Shown: piece by piece, positions 54,000-62,601 of the stretch
How the letters are laid out: every line of letters begins with the position of its first letter
Position numbering within the stretch: the first letter of the stretch is position 1
Notes under the pieces: model-generated
Databases searched by the model: none
The model's input: only the letters and a program-made list of their open reading frames with translations
What the model was told of the DNA's origin: nothing
Source of the DNA: Micromonospora globbae
Lineage (GTDB): Bacteria > Actinomycetota > Actinomycetes > Mycobacteriales > Micromonosporaceae
Assembly: GCF_003610785.1 (NCBI RefSeq)
Contig: NZ_RAQQ01000010.1
Span: 124,001-188,000, forward strand
Length of the DNA: 64,000 nucleotides
Direction: 5' to 3'
Made by a program: the position numbers and the translations under genes

Positions 54000-55467
54000 C
54001 GTCTCCTCCCTCCTCCTCCGTCGCACCGGCGGGCTCCCCCGCGAGCGCGGCGATCTCCTCCAACGGCACCGGCACGGCGAGGCTGCGGGTGGCCAGTGGA
54101 CGCAGGTCGTCCACCGTGGTCGCCCGCCCGCCCCACCGGGCCGCGATCGCGGCGGTGGCGTAGCCGCACACCCGTCCCTGGCACCAGCCCATGCCCGGCC
54201 GCGCCAGCATCTTCAGCGTGCGCGCGTCGGTGGCGCCGAGGTCGTCGTACGCGCGGCGCAGGTCACCGTACGAGACCTCCTCGCACCGGCACACCACCGT
54301 CGTGTCGGGTAGCCGGTCGGACCATCCGGGCGGCGCGGGACAGGCCCGGTGCATGGCGGCGGCGAAGCGGCGACCCCGCCGGACGCGGCCCCGCAGCCGG
54401 CGCGTGCGCGCCGGGTCGGCGGGGCGGCCCCGGTCGGCGGCGAGGGCGAGCGCGGCCAGCCGGCCCTCGGCGACGGCCAGCGCGGCGCCTCCCACACCGG
54501 TCGCCTCACCGGCCACGTACAGCCCGTCGACGCTGCTGCGCTGGAGGTCGTCGGCCACCACGACGAGCGACCCGTCGACGTCCCTGGCGGTCGCGGCGCC
54601 GAGCATGAGCGGCAGTTCGAGCGCGGGGGTGAAGCCCCACCCGAGGGCCACGAGGTCGACGGCGACCTCCTCGTCCGGCCCGGTGGCCCGGCCGTCCCGG
54701 TCCACGCGGGCGAGCCGGACCGCCTCCACCCGGTCGCGGCCGAGGATTTCCCGGACCACCGTCCTCGTCCGGTACGGGATGCGGTGCCGGGCCATGAGCG
54801 CCGCGTACCGCGCCGCCTCGACGCCCTTGCCCGGCGCGGACAGCGCGCCGAGGGGGTCGCGCAGCCAGCCCCCCACCCCGTTGGCCTCCGCGACGGCCGC
54901 CACGGTCACCCCCGCCTCCGCGAGGCCGGTGGCCACGGACAGCAGGAACGGACCGGTGCCGGCGACGACGGCGCGTCGCCCGGCCGGCGTGCGGTGCCCG
55001 GTGAGCAGGGCCTGCACTCCCCCGGCGGTGAGGACGCCGGGCAGCTCCCAGCCGGGCACGGGCAGTTGCCGGTCGTGCCCGCCGGGGCACAGGATCAGCG
55101 CCCGCGCCACGATGCTGCGCGCCGCGACGGACGCGGTGGCGGTGGTGGCGGTCAGTCGCAGGTCGAACTCGCCGTCCGCGCTCCGGGTGACGAGCCAGAC
55201 CTGGTGGCCCGGCAGGTAGCGGATCCGGCCGGCGGCGCGCAGGGCGTCCAGGCGCTCCCGCAGGGCGGTGAAGGTCCGCCAGCCGTGGTGGCCGGCGCGG
55301 TCGGCGGGGCGGGCGTGGGTCTCGTCGTAGTGCCGCCAGTACTGGCCGCCGGGCTGGGCGGCGGTGTCGACCAGGGCGACGGCGAGTCCCGACGCGGCGG
55401 CCTCGACGGCGGCGGCGAGACCGGCGGGGCCCGCGCCGACCACGGCGACGTCATGCACGGGCGGCAT
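53992..55467 (-). CDS. D-hydroxyproline dehydrogenase alpha-type subunit (FAD, BFD-like iron-sulfur domain)
   Basis: 491 residues. FAD loop DVAVVGAGPAGLAAAVEAAASGLAVALVD, second dinucleotide site RRAVVAGTGPFLLSVATGLAE, and a C-terminal [2Fe-2S] BFD-like domain (VVCRCEEVSYGDLRRAY, GMGWCQGRVCGYATA). The pattern is that of HcnB/OoxA-type subunits of heteromeric D-amino-acid dehydrogenases. It passes electrons from the beta subunit. It overlaps the small iron-sulfur subunit gene by 17 bp. Assignment to hydroxyproline rests on the operon. Confidence 0.9.
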   Translation of the reverse strand: MPPVHDVAVVGAGPAGLAAAVEAAASGLAVALVDTAAQPGGQYWRHYDETHARPADRAGHHGWRTFTALRERLDALRAAGRIRYLPGHQVWLVTRSADGEFDLRLTATTATASVAARSIVARALILCPGGHDRQLPVPGWELPGVLTAGGVQALLTGHRTPAGRRAVVAGTGPFLLSVATGLAEAGVTVAAVAEANGVGGWLRDPLGALSAPGKGVEAARYAALMARHRIPYRTRTVVREILGRDRVEAVRLARVDRDGRATGPDEEVAVDLVALGWGFTPALELPLMLGAATARDVDGSLVVVADDLQRSSVDGLYVAGEATGVGGAALAVAEGRLAALALAADRGRPADPARTRRLRGRVRRGRRFAAAMHRACPAPPGWSDRLPDTTVVCRCEEVSYGDLRRAYDDLGATDARTLKMLARPGMGWCQGRVCGYATAAIAARWGGRATTVDDLRPLATRSLAVPVPLEEIAALAGEPAGATEEEGGDGE

Positions 55468-55789
55468 CGTCCCTCCCCGGCTCGTCGGCGCCACCGGCGT
55501 CGGGCAGAGCGCCGCCGGGGCCGGGACGCGCGTCGCCCGCGTCGGGTGGGGCGTCGCCGAGCCGCAGGCCGTCGGCGGCGGCCACGAGGCAGGCGCGCTG
55601 GTCCGGCACCCCGTCGACGGTGATGAGGCAGTCGAAGCAGATGCCGATGCCGCAGAACAGGCCGCGGGGGCGGCCGCCCCGGCGGGTCGTACGCCAGTCG
55701 GTGACGCCCGCGGCCACCAGGGCGGCGGCGACGCTCTGCCCGGGCTCGGCCGGCACGACGGCGCCGCGGAAGGTCATCCGGTATGTCAC
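55451..55789 (-). CDS. D-hydroxyproline dehydrogenase gamma-type subunit ([2Fe-2S] ferredoxin-like)
   Basis: 112 residues. A plant-type ferredoxin fold (Fer2_4) with the cysteine cluster GLFCGIGICFDC and the distant Cys in RACLVAA. It is the small electron-transfer subunit found with the alpha and beta flavoproteins in HcnA/HypD-type dehydrogenases. A 40-residue Gly/Asp-rich tail follows and is unusual. The GTG overlaps the beta-subunit stop (GTGA). Confidence 0.9.
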   Translation of the reverse strand: MTYRMTFRGAVVPAEPGQSVAAALVAAGVTDWRTTRRGGRPRGLFCGIGICFDCLITVDGVPDQRACLVAAADGLRLGDAPPDAGDARPGPGGALPDAGGADEPGRDDAARA

Positions 55790-56937
55790 GGGAGGTCCTC
55801 CTCGGCGAACCGTTCCGGCGCGAACGGGGCGAGATCCAGGTCCGTGCGTCCGCCCACGAGCGCCTGGGCGACGAGCTTGCCGGTGCCGGCGGACAGCCCG
55901 ACGCCGGCGCCCTCGTGCCCGCAGGCGTGCCAGAGCCCGGGTGCGCGGGCGTCGGGGCCGATGACCGGCAGGTGGTCGGGGCAGTAGGGGCGGAAGCCGA
56001 GGTACGTGCGCATGGCCCGGACCGTCCGTAGCATCGGGAACAGCGCGATCGCCCGGGCCGCGAGGGCGCCGATGGCGGCGGTCGACACGGTCCGGTCGAA
56101 GCCCACCCGCTCGCGGGACGCGCCGATGAGGATGGTCCCGGCGGCCGTCCCCTCGACGACGGGCGAGGTCTGCAGGGCCGCGTCGGAGCTGGCGACGTCA
56201 CCGACGTACTCGGCGGCGTACACCTTGTGGCGGATCGTCCCGGGCGGCATCGGTTGGGTGACCAGGATGAAACCGCGCCGGGGCAGCACGGGGACGCGCA
56301 CCCCGGCGAGTCCGGCGACGTCCCCGGCCCAGGTGCCGGCGGCGTTGAGCACCGCGCCGGCGGGGACGTCACCGGCGGGCGTCCGCACTCCGGTCACGCG
56401 GGCGCCGGCGCGGAGGAACCCGGTCACCTCGGTGTGCGTACGCACCTGGGCGCCGCGTTCGCGGGCCAGCCGCAGCAGGTGGGCGGCGACCAGCATCGGC
56501 TGGACCTGGGCGTCCTGCGGGTAGAAGGCGCCCCCGGCGAGGTGGGGCGAGAGGTGGGGTTCGTAGTCGCGCAGCTCGGCGTGGCCGAGGTCGCGCGCGT
56601 CGACGCCGCAGGCGCGCTGGTGGGCAGTGAGCTCGCGCAGCGACGCGACGCCCTCGGCCGACGCGGCGACCACGAGCCCGCCCTTGGACTCGAACTCCCA
56701 CCGGTCACCGTGCTCGGCCAGGTCCTCCCGCCAGACCCGCTGCGAGTACAGCGCCAGGTCCAGCTCCGGGCCGGCCTCCTTGTCCGAGACCAGCACGTTG
56801 CCCTCCCCGGCGCTGGAGGTGCCGCCGGCCACCGCGCCGCGCTCGACGACGACCACCCGCAGCCCGGCCAGCGTGGCGAAGTACGCGCTGGCCGCGCCCA
56901 CCACGCCCGCGCCGACGACGACGAGGTCGGCGGTCAC
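55786..56937 (-). CDS. D-hydroxyproline dehydrogenase beta-type subunit (DAO-family flavoprotein)
   Basis: 383 residues. FAD loop LVVVGAGVVGAASAYFATLAGLRVVVVERG and the DAO-family C-terminus (CPDHLPVIGPDARAPGLWHACGHEGAGVGLSAGTGKLVAQAL). It should carry out oxidation of cis-4-hydroxy-D-proline to the pyrroline carboxylate. GTG start overlaps the GntR stop (GTGA). All three subunits are contiguous. Confidence 0.92.
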   Translation of the reverse strand: MTADLVVVGAGVVGAASAYFATLAGLRVVVVERGAVAGGTSSAGEGNVLVSDKEAGPELDLALYSQRVWREDLAEHGDRWEFESKGGLVVAASAEGVASLRELTAHQRACGVDARDLGHAELRDYEPHLSPHLAGGAFYPQDAQVQPMLVAAHLLRLARERGAQVRTHTEVTGFLRAGARVTGVRTPAGDVPAGAVLNAAGTWAGDVAGLAGVRVPVLPRRGFILVTQPMPPGTIRHKVYAAEYVGDVASSDAALQTSPVVEGTAAGTILIGASRERVGFDRTVSTAAIGALAARAIALFPMLRTVRAMRTYLGFRPYCPDHLPVIGPDARAPGLWHACGHEGAGVGLSAGTGKLVAQALVGGRTDLDLAPFAPERFAEEDLP

Positions 56938-57617
56938 GGACGTTCCTCGGCGCCGCCGGCCCACAGGCCCCGCACGTGGCCGATGTGCCGGCGCATCAGC
57001 AGCTCGGCACCGTCGGCGTCGCGGGCCTCGACGAGGTCCAGGAGTTCGTGGTGCTCGGCGGCCGAGCGGATCAGCCGGCCGCTGCGCAGTAGCGGTGTCA
57101 GCCCGAGCAGGCGCGTCTTCGACCGCAGGTCGGCCACGACGTCCACGAGGTAGCGGTTGCCGCGGTACCCGAGCAGGGTCAGGTGGAACACGTGATCAGC
57201 CTCGATGTAGGCCACCAGGTCGCCGCACTCGACCGCGTCGACGATCGCCCGCGCCATCCTCCGCAGTTCGGGGAGGTCCTCGGCCGGGATGACCGCCACG
57301 ACGTCGCGGACGGTCGGCGGCTCGATGAGCAGCCGCACGGCGGCGACGTCGTCGAGGTCCTGCTCGGACAGCTCGGTGACCCGGAAGCCCTTGTTCGGCT
57401 GGGGTACGACCAGGCCGCCCTTCACGAGGTCGAGCATGGCCTCGCGGACCGGGGTGGGTGACACGCCGAGCTGCGCGGCCAGCGCCGGGGCCGAGTAGAC
57501 GACGCCGGGCTCCAGCTTGCCGGAGATGATCGCCGCCCGCAGGGCGTCGCGGATGCGGTCGCGGAGGTTCTCCCGGCGGCCGACGCCGGGAAGGTCGGGG
57601 ACGGGCACCGGACTCAC
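56934..57617 (-). CDS. GntR-family regulator of the hydroxyproline operon (FCD subfamily)
   Basis: 227 residues. Winged helix about 18-80 (LRDRIRDALRAAIISGKLEPGVVYSAPALAAQLGVSPTPVREAMLDL), then an FCD effector domain (DHVFHLTLLGYRGNRYLVDVVADLRS). The first GTG (57617) is used because it gives a GTGA overlap with the epimerase. Inside the operon, between the epimerase and the dehydrogenase, so it likely controls hydroxyproline use. The candidate operon promoter is at 60968-60996. Confidence 0.92.
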   Translation of the reverse strand: MSPVPVPDLPGVGRRENLRDRIRDALRAAIISGKLEPGVVYSAPALAAQLGVSPTPVREAMLDLVKGGLVVPQPNKGFRVTELSEQDLDDVAAVRLLIEPPTVRDVVAVIPAEDLPELRRMARAIVDAVECGDLVAYIEADHVFHLTLLGYRGNRYLVDVVADLRSKTRLLGLTPLLRSGRLIRSAAEHHELLDLVEARDADGAELLMRRHIGHVRGLWAGGAEERP

Positions 57618-58615
57618 AGCCGGAACCCCGCCGGGAACGGGTCGGTGGGGTCGAGGTGGAACTGCGCCGTGGCGGTGACCCACGCCCGACCGGTGATCGA
57701 CGGCAGGACGGCCGGGCGCGATCCGACCGTGGTCTCGCCCAGCAGCCGGCCGGTGAAGCGGGTGCCGATGAACGACTCGTTCAGGAAGTCGGCGCCGACG
57801 GCCAGTTCGCCCCGCGCGTGCAGTTGCGCCATCCGGGCGCTGGTGCCGGTGCCGCAGGGGGAACGGTCGAACCATCCGGGGTGGATGACCATGGCGTGCC
57901 GTGACAGCCGGGCGGTCGAGCCGGGCGCCGCGAGGTAGACGTGGTGGCAGCCGTCGATGTCATCGCGTTCGGGGTGCACCGGCCGGTCCTGCTCGTTCAC
58001 GGCGTCCATGACGGCCAGGCCGGCGCGCAACAGGTCGTCGGCGCGGGACCGGTCGAACGGCAGCCCCAGCTCCGCGAGGTCGACGATCGCGTAGAAGTTC
58101 CCGCCGAAGGCCATGTCGTACCCGACCGTGCCGAAGCCCGGCACCTCGACCGTCCGGTCGAGCGCGTGCACGAACGACGGGACGTTCTCGATGGTGACCG
58201 ACTCGGCCGCGCCGTCGCGGACGGCCACGGACGCGACGACCAGGCCGGCGGGCGTGTCGAGGCGGATCGTGGTCACCGGCTCGACGACGGGCACCATCCC
58301 GGTCTCGACGAGCACCGTCGCGACGCCGATCGTGCCGTGGCCGCACATCGGCAGCAGGCCGGAGACCTCGATGAAGAGCACGCCGTAGTCGGCGTCGGGA
58401 CGGGTCGGCGGCTGCAGGATCGCGCCGCTCATCGCCGCGTGGCCCCGGGGTTCGTACATGAGCAGCGTACGGACGTCGTCGCGGTTCGCCGCGAACCACA
58501 GCCGGCGCTCGGCCATGGTCGCCCCCGGGATCGTGCCCACGCCGCCGACGACGACCCGGGTGGGCATGCCCTCCGTGTGCGAGTCGACGACGTGGAACGT
58601 GTGGCGGGACCTCAC
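57614..58615 (-). CDS. 4-hydroxyproline 2-epimerase (proline racemase family)
   Basis: 333 residues, normal for the family. Both catalytic cysteines are present: Cys91 in LPMCGHGTIGV and Cys254 in DRSPCGTGTSARM. Two cysteines mean racemase or epimerase; the dehydratase branch has Thr at the second position. DSHTEGMPTRVV is the N-terminal signature. It converts trans-4-hydroxy-L-proline to cis-4-hydroxy-D-proline, the first step. It overlaps both neighbours by 4 bp. Confidence 0.93.
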   Translation of the reverse strand: MRSRHTFHVVDSHTEGMPTRVVVGGVGTIPGATMAERRLWFAANRDDVRTLLMYEPRGHAAMSGAILQPPTRPDADYGVLFIEVSGLLPMCGHGTIGVATVLVETGMVPVVEPVTTIRLDTPAGLVVASVAVRDGAAESVTIENVPSFVHALDRTVEVPGFGTVGYDMAFGGNFYAIVDLAELGLPFDRSRADDLLRAGLAVMDAVNEQDRPVHPERDDIDGCHHVYLAAPGSTARLSRHAMVIHPGWFDRSPCGTGTSARMAQLHARGELAVGADFLNESFIGTRFTGRLLGETTVGSRPAVLPSITGRAWVTATAQFHLDPTDPFPAGFRL

Positions 58616-59517
58616 TTGTAGCCCTTGGCGAGGACCGCTTCGGTGTCGGCGGTGATCCGCGCGGCCAGCTCGGGCGCGAGTGGCAGGCGGGGTGGACGGC
58701 AGGCGCCGCCCCGGCGACCGGCCACGTCCATCGACAGCTTGATCGACTGCACGAACTCGGTCTTGGAGTCCCAGCGCAGCAGCGGGTGCAGGTCCCGGTA
58801 GATCGGCAGCGCCTCGGCGATGTCGGCGGCGTCGCCCGAGGTGGCCAGCCGGTAGAGCCGCACGGTGCTCTCCGGGATCGCGTTCGGGTAGCCGGCGATC
58901 CAGCCCACGGCCCCGGCGAGGCCCAGTTCGAGCAGCACGTCGTCGGCGCCGACCAGCAGGTCGAGGCCGGGCGCCCGCTCGGCGATCTCGTACGCCCGGC
59001 GGACGTCGCCGCTGAACTCCTTGACCGCGACGACCAGTCCCTCGTGGAACAGTTCGGCGAGCAGGTCCGGGGTGAGGTCGACCTTGGTGTCGATCGGGTT
59101 GTTGTAGGCGACGACCGGCAGGCCGACCCGCGCGACCTCGCGATAGTGCGCGACGACCGCCTGCCGGTCCGCCCGGTACGCGTTCGGCGGCAGCAGCAGG
59201 ACGGAGGTGGCGCCGGCCTCGGCGGCCTGCTCGGCCCAGCGGCGCGCCTCGATGGCGCCGTAGGCGGCCACGCCGGGCATCACGCCGAATCCGGCGGGGG
59301 CCGCCTGGACGGCGGTCTCGACCACGCGCGCCCGCTCCTGCGGCGTCAGCGTCTGGTACTCGCCGAGCGACCCGTTGGGCGTCACGCCGTCGCACCCGCC
59401 GTCGGCGAGGAACCGGACGTGCTCGGCGTACGCGTCGTGGTCGACGGACAGGTCGTCGTGGAAGGGCAGCGCCGTGGCGACGTGCACGCCGCGCCACGGC
59501 CGTTCGGGGGTGGACAT
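58612..59517 (-). CDS. Pyrroline-4-hydroxy-2-carboxylate deaminase (DHDPS family)
   Basis: 301 residues of the DapA TIM-barrel family. The Schiff-base Lys166 (VAVKEFSGD) and active-site Tyr138 (VVAYNNPID) are present, with GVTPNGSLGEYQTLTPQER as substrate loop. In this operon it should deaminate and dehydrate the product of D-hydroxyproline oxidation to 2-oxoglutarate semialdehyde. The ATG is 46 bp downstream of the aminopeptidase stop and overlaps the epimerase start by GTGA. Confidence 0.92.
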   Translation of the reverse strand: MSTPERPWRGVHVATALPFHDDLSVDHDAYAEHVRFLADGGCDGVTPNGSLGEYQTLTPQERARVVETAVQAAPAGFGVMPGVAAYGAIEARRWAEQAAEAGATSVLLLPPNAYRADRQAVVAHYREVARVGLPVVAYNNPIDTKVDLTPDLLAELFHEGLVVAVKEFSGDVRRAYEIAERAPGLDLLVGADDVLLELGLAGAVGWIAGYPNAIPESTVRLYRLATSGDAADIAEALPIYRDLHPLLRWDSKTEFVQSIKLSMDVAGRRGGACRPPRLPLAPELAARITADTEAVLAKGYK

Positions 59518-59563
59518 GCGGGAACTCCTCGCGGGGGTGGGGACAGGGATGGTGGTCGCCTCG

Positions 59564-60859
59564 TCAGGCGTCGGTCGCGCCTCCTCCCGTCTCGCGGATC
59601 ATCTCGACCAGCCGGGTGAACACCCGCTCGTCCTGCCGGACGCCGTCGTGCTCGTACTCGTTGGTGATCCAGGTCCGGACGTTGCCGACGCGGGCGGCGG
59701 TGTCGAGTTGCAGGCCCGCGTCGACGTACATGTCGTCGTGGTAGACGGCGGCGGCCACCGGGACCTCGTTGGCGGCCAGCCGGTCGAGGTCGTAGAGCGG
59801 CGGCCACTCCTCGCGGGCGGCGAGCACCTCGACGGCGCCGTGGAACGGACGCAGTCCGGCGATCTCCCGGAACATCCAGGGGTAGATCATCTCGCCGGTG
59901 AACAGCAGGGGCCGGGCGTCCTCGGCGAACTGCGGGTGGCGGTCCCGCTCCGCCTGGGCCGCCCACCCGGTGGCGCCGGGGCCGTGCCCGTAGATGCTCT
60001 CGTGCAGCGCCGCGAACAGCGGGTTGTCGGCGTAGGACGTGCGGGCCAGCACCTCGTGCAGGAACGTCGCGGACAGTTCGTCCCCGCAGAACGCCTCGTC
60101 GACGAGCCAGTGCAGGCGCTCGGCGCCGGGCGCCATGCCGAGGTCGAGGCCGAGCGACTGGAACCGCCGGACGGTGAGGACGTCGCCGTCGGGCAGCCGG
60201 ACGTCGCCCCCGGCCAGCCGGTCGGCGATCCGGTCCACCTGCGCGACCTGGTGCGGGTACCGCCGCTGGAACGCCCGGTTCTTCGCCTCCACCCGCGGGT
60301 AGGTGCGCCGGTAGACCTCCGCGGCGGACGGGTCGAGGCCGGGCAGGCCGCCGGTGACGTAGCAGGCGCTCAGGCCCTCCGGGGCCGTCGAGAGGTACGT
60401 CAGCGTGATGAACCCGCCGTACGACTGGCCGAGGGTGGACCAGCGCCGGCCGCCGAAGACGGTCTTCCGCAGGTGCTCGTGGTCGGCGACGATCGCGTCG
60501 GCGCGGAAGCAGGCGAGGAAGTCGGCCGCCTCCTCGGCGGTGGCGAACGCGCGCATGCGGCGGCCGTCGACGCGGGTGCTGCGGCCGGTGCCGCGCTGGT
60601 CGACCAGGACGACGCGGTGGTCGCGCAGCGCCCGGTCGAGCCAGCCGGTGCGGGCCAGCGGTCGGGGCCCCTTCCCGCCGGGCCCGCCCTGGAGGTAGGC
60701 CAGGCAGGGCAGGTCCTCCCCCGCCCGCACGGGGTCGACGATCTCCCGGGCGAAGACCTCGATGCTGCCGCGCGCCGGGTCGGACCAGTCCAGCGGCACC
60801 CCGACGACGTGCTCGCGGACCCGCATGCCGGGGATCGTGTACGTCGCGACGACGGTCAT
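59564..60859 (-). CDS. Prolyl aminopeptidase (proline iminopeptidase, S33)
   Basis: 431 residues. Family motifs: YLQGGPGGKGPRPL (oxyanion), DQRGTGRST, and the nucleophile elbow GQSYGGFITLTYL, with the lid region in the middle third. No signal peptide. S33 prolyl aminopeptidases remove N-terminal proline or hydroxyproline. Only 46 bp separate it from the hydroxyproline operon on the same strand, so it probably feeds imino acids from collagen-like peptides into that pathway. ATG at 60859 with GGGAAGGG upstream; a GTG at 60865 is an alternative. Confidence 0.9.
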   Translation of the reverse strand: MTVVATYTIPGMRVREHVVGVPLDWSDPARGSIEVFAREIVDPVRAGEDLPCLAYLQGGPGGKGPRPLARTGWLDRALRDHRVVLVDQRGTGRSTRVDGRRMRAFATAEEAADFLACFRADAIVADHEHLRKTVFGGRRWSTLGQSYGGFITLTYLSTAPEGLSACYVTGGLPGLDPSAAEVYRRTYPRVEAKNRAFQRRYPHQVAQVDRIADRLAGGDVRLPDGDVLTVRRFQSLGLDLGMAPGAERLHWLVDEAFCGDELSATFLHEVLARTSYADNPLFAALHESIYGHGPGATGWAAQAERDRHPQFAEDARPLLFTGEMIYPWMFREIAGLRPFHGAVEVLAAREEWPPLYDLDRLAANEVPVAAAVYHDDMYVDAGLQLDTAARVGNVRTWITNEYEHDGVRQDERVFTRLVEMIRETGGGATDA

Positions 60860-60967
60860 CGGCACCCTTCCCGCCGTGGCCGGCGGCCGCTCTCGATCTG
60901 CTCGCACAGGCCCGGTCCGGGCCGCCGGACGCCAGCGGACCCGGCAGTACGGTGTGCCATTGCACTG

Positions 60968-60996
60968 ATCCTAGGGCGGTGACGGCTTCCCGCCAA
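60968..60996 (-). promoter_or_regulatory. Probable promoter of the prolyl aminopeptidase/hydroxyproline operon
   Basis: TTGGCG (60996-60991) and TAGGAT (60973-60968) on the minus strand, with a 17-nt spacer, 109 bp upstream of the start. Both boxes match consensus at 4 or fewer positions, so support is moderate. Confidence 0.45.
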
Positions 60997-61046
60997 GAGG
61001 GGGCGGTCGCCCACGTCGGGGCGTCCACGGGCGTGAATGTCTGGTC

Positions 61047-61052
61047 TACAAT
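61047..61052 (+). promoter_or_regulatory. -10 box for the T7SS-linked operon
   Basis: TACAAT, 5 of 6 matches to TATAAT, 71 bp before the first start codon. No clear -35 box was found 16-18 bp upstream. Confidence 0.45.
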
Positions 61053-61123
61053 CGACGCCACTTCGTGTAGTGCTGGCAGCCGCGGCGGCCTCCACAGGTT
61101 CCGTGGCATCTCGGGGGAGGCAC

Positions 61124-61564
61124 ATGGAGAGCGCGGCCGTGGGCGGTGGTGTCCTTGATCCGGGCGGCGCCATGGAGCAGATGCGTGCCTGGAAGGGCCG
61201 CATCGACAAGCTCGCCGCCGACACGAAGGCGATGAGCGACCGCCTCCAGGAGCTGCGGGTCACCGTCCAGGACGAGAACGGCCTCGCCGAGGTGACGGTC
61301 GACTCCACGGGCGCCCTGCTGGACCTGCGGTTGGGCCGCCACGCGCAGCGCGTCCCGCCCGACGTCCTCGCCCGCACGATCATGGACACGCTCCGGCGCG
61401 CCAAGGGCGAGCTGGCGGACCGGTCGCAGCAGATCATCGCCGAGACCGTGGGGACGGAGTCGGCCGCGGCACGGGCGATCGCCGAGCGGGTGCACCGCCG
61501 GCTGCTCCCCGACCCGGAGCCCGACGAGCGCGAGCCGTACGACGGCCACGGCTGGCGGGGGTGA
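61124..61564 (+). CDS. YbaB/EbfC-family nucleoid-associated-like protein
   Basis: 146 residues. Amphipathic N-terminal helix (AMEQMRAWKGRIDKLAADTKAMSDRLQELRVTVQDENGLAEVTVDSTGALLDLRLG) and a short C-terminal helix fit YbaB/EbfC. In actinobacteria such proteins often lead type VII secretion (ESX) cargo clusters and may be structural rather than DNA-binding. GGGGGAGG stands 3-10 nt before the ATG at 61124, fixing the start. First gene of a five-gene rightward operon; the next start overlaps its stop. Confidence 0.8.
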   Translation: MESAAVGGGVLDPGGAMEQMRAWKGRIDKLAADTKAMSDRLQELRVTVQDENGLAEVTVDSTGALLDLRLGRHAQRVPPDVLARTIMDTLRRAKGELADRSQQIIAETVGTESAAARAIAERVHRRLLPDPEPDEREPYDGHGWRG

Positions 61565-61890
61565 GGACGATCACCGACGGATGGGCGGCCGACCCCGAGC
61601 AGATCCGCGCGCACGCCGCGCACATCGAGGCACTGCGGTCGCGGTTCGAGGCGATCCGCGGCGCGAGCGCGCACATCACGCAGGACGACCAGGCGTACGG
61701 GCAGCTCTGCGGCTGGATCGCCGGGATCCTGGAGAGCCGGCACGTGCGCCAGGACGAGCTGGTCGCGTACGTGGACGAGAACCTGCGGATGGTCGCGGAC
61801 GGCCTGCGCCGCAACGCCGACAGCTACGACGGGGTCGACAGCGACGCGGCGAGTTCGATGAGCGCCATCGGACGGCGGTTGCGCGCATGA
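61561..61890 (+). CDS. EspC-like type VII secretion target protein
   Basis: 109 residues, all helical. The opening GWAADPEQIRAHAAHIEALRSRFEAI and the later SYDGVDSDAASSM match the ESX-1 EspC-type substrate family (T7SS_ESX_EspC), about 100 residues long. GTG start overlaps the YbaB-like stop (GTGA). Such proteins pair with WXG-type partners and travel with toxins through the ESX machine. No machine genes are in the window. Confidence 0.78.
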   Translation: MRTITDGWAADPEQIRAHAAHIEALRSRFEAIRGASAHITQDDQAYGQLCGWIAGILESRHVRQDELVAYVDENLRMVADGLRRNADSYDGVDSDAASSMSAIGRRLRA

Positions 61891-62588
61891 CGGACATGTC
61901 GCTGGTCGCGCCCGTCCACTCCACGCGGGAGGTGTGGACGGGGTCGTCGCTGGCCGACGGCGTCGAGGGTCTCGTCGACGCGATCCGCAGCGAGGGGTGG
62001 GTCGACGACCTGCTCGCCGGGGCGTCCCTCGGTCTGGACGTCGTCGCCACCGTGCTGGACCCGTTCAGCGCGCTGCTCGCCAACGGGCTCGGCTGGGCCA
62101 TGGAGTACTTCGAGCCGTTGCGGGAGATGCTCGACTGGCTGACCGGCATGCCCGACGTGGTGGCGTCGCACGCGGCGACGTGGGACAACATGGCCGGGCA
62201 CCTGAAGCAGATGGCGGCCGACCTGCAGACCCACCTGGCCGGGGACCTCCCGGACTGGCGGGGGCACGCCGCCGAGGCGTACCAGTCGTTGATGAGGAAC
62301 AACGTCGACGCGATCGCGGGCCTCGGCGGCACGTCGGCCGCGATGGCTGCCGCCACCCAGGCCGCGGGCAACCTGGTCTCCTTCACCCGCGACATCGTCC
62401 GCGACCTGATCGCGGACCTGGTCGCGCGCGTGATCGTGTGGGCGGTCGAGGCGATCTTCGTGGTCACGATCCCGGTCGTCGCCGCGCAGATCATCGCCGC
62501 CGTGGTCAAGTGGGCGGGCCGGATCCTGAGCTACACCACCGCGCTCGTCACCAGCCTCACCAACCTGTCGAAGCTCATCAACGGCTGA
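61887..62588 (+). CDS. WXG/PPE-like T7SS cargo helper protein
   Basis: 233 residues. A helical hairpin (SHAATWDNMAGHLKQMAADLQTHLAGDLPDWRGHAAEAYQSLMRNNVDAIAGLG) carries the WRG form of the WXG motif. The last 70 residues are strongly hydrophobic (VIVWAVEAIFVVTIPVVAAQIIAAVV) and may be a membrane helix or transport domain. Its ATG overlaps the EspC-like stop. It likely forms the secreted complex with the preceding and following products. The family call is by motif only. Confidence 0.72.
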   Translation: MTDMSLVAPVHSTREVWTGSSLADGVEGLVDAIRSEGWVDDLLAGASLGLDVVATVLDPFSALLANGLGWAMEYFEPLREMLDWLTGMPDVVASHAATWDNMAGHLKQMAADLQTHLAGDLPDWRGHAAEAYQSLMRNNVDAIAGLGGTSAAMAAATQAAGNLVSFTRDIVRDLIADLVARVIVWAVEAIFVVTIPVVAAQIIAAVVKWAGRILSYTTALVTSLTNLSKLING

Positions 62589-62601
62589 GCCGGGGCCGAC
62601 C

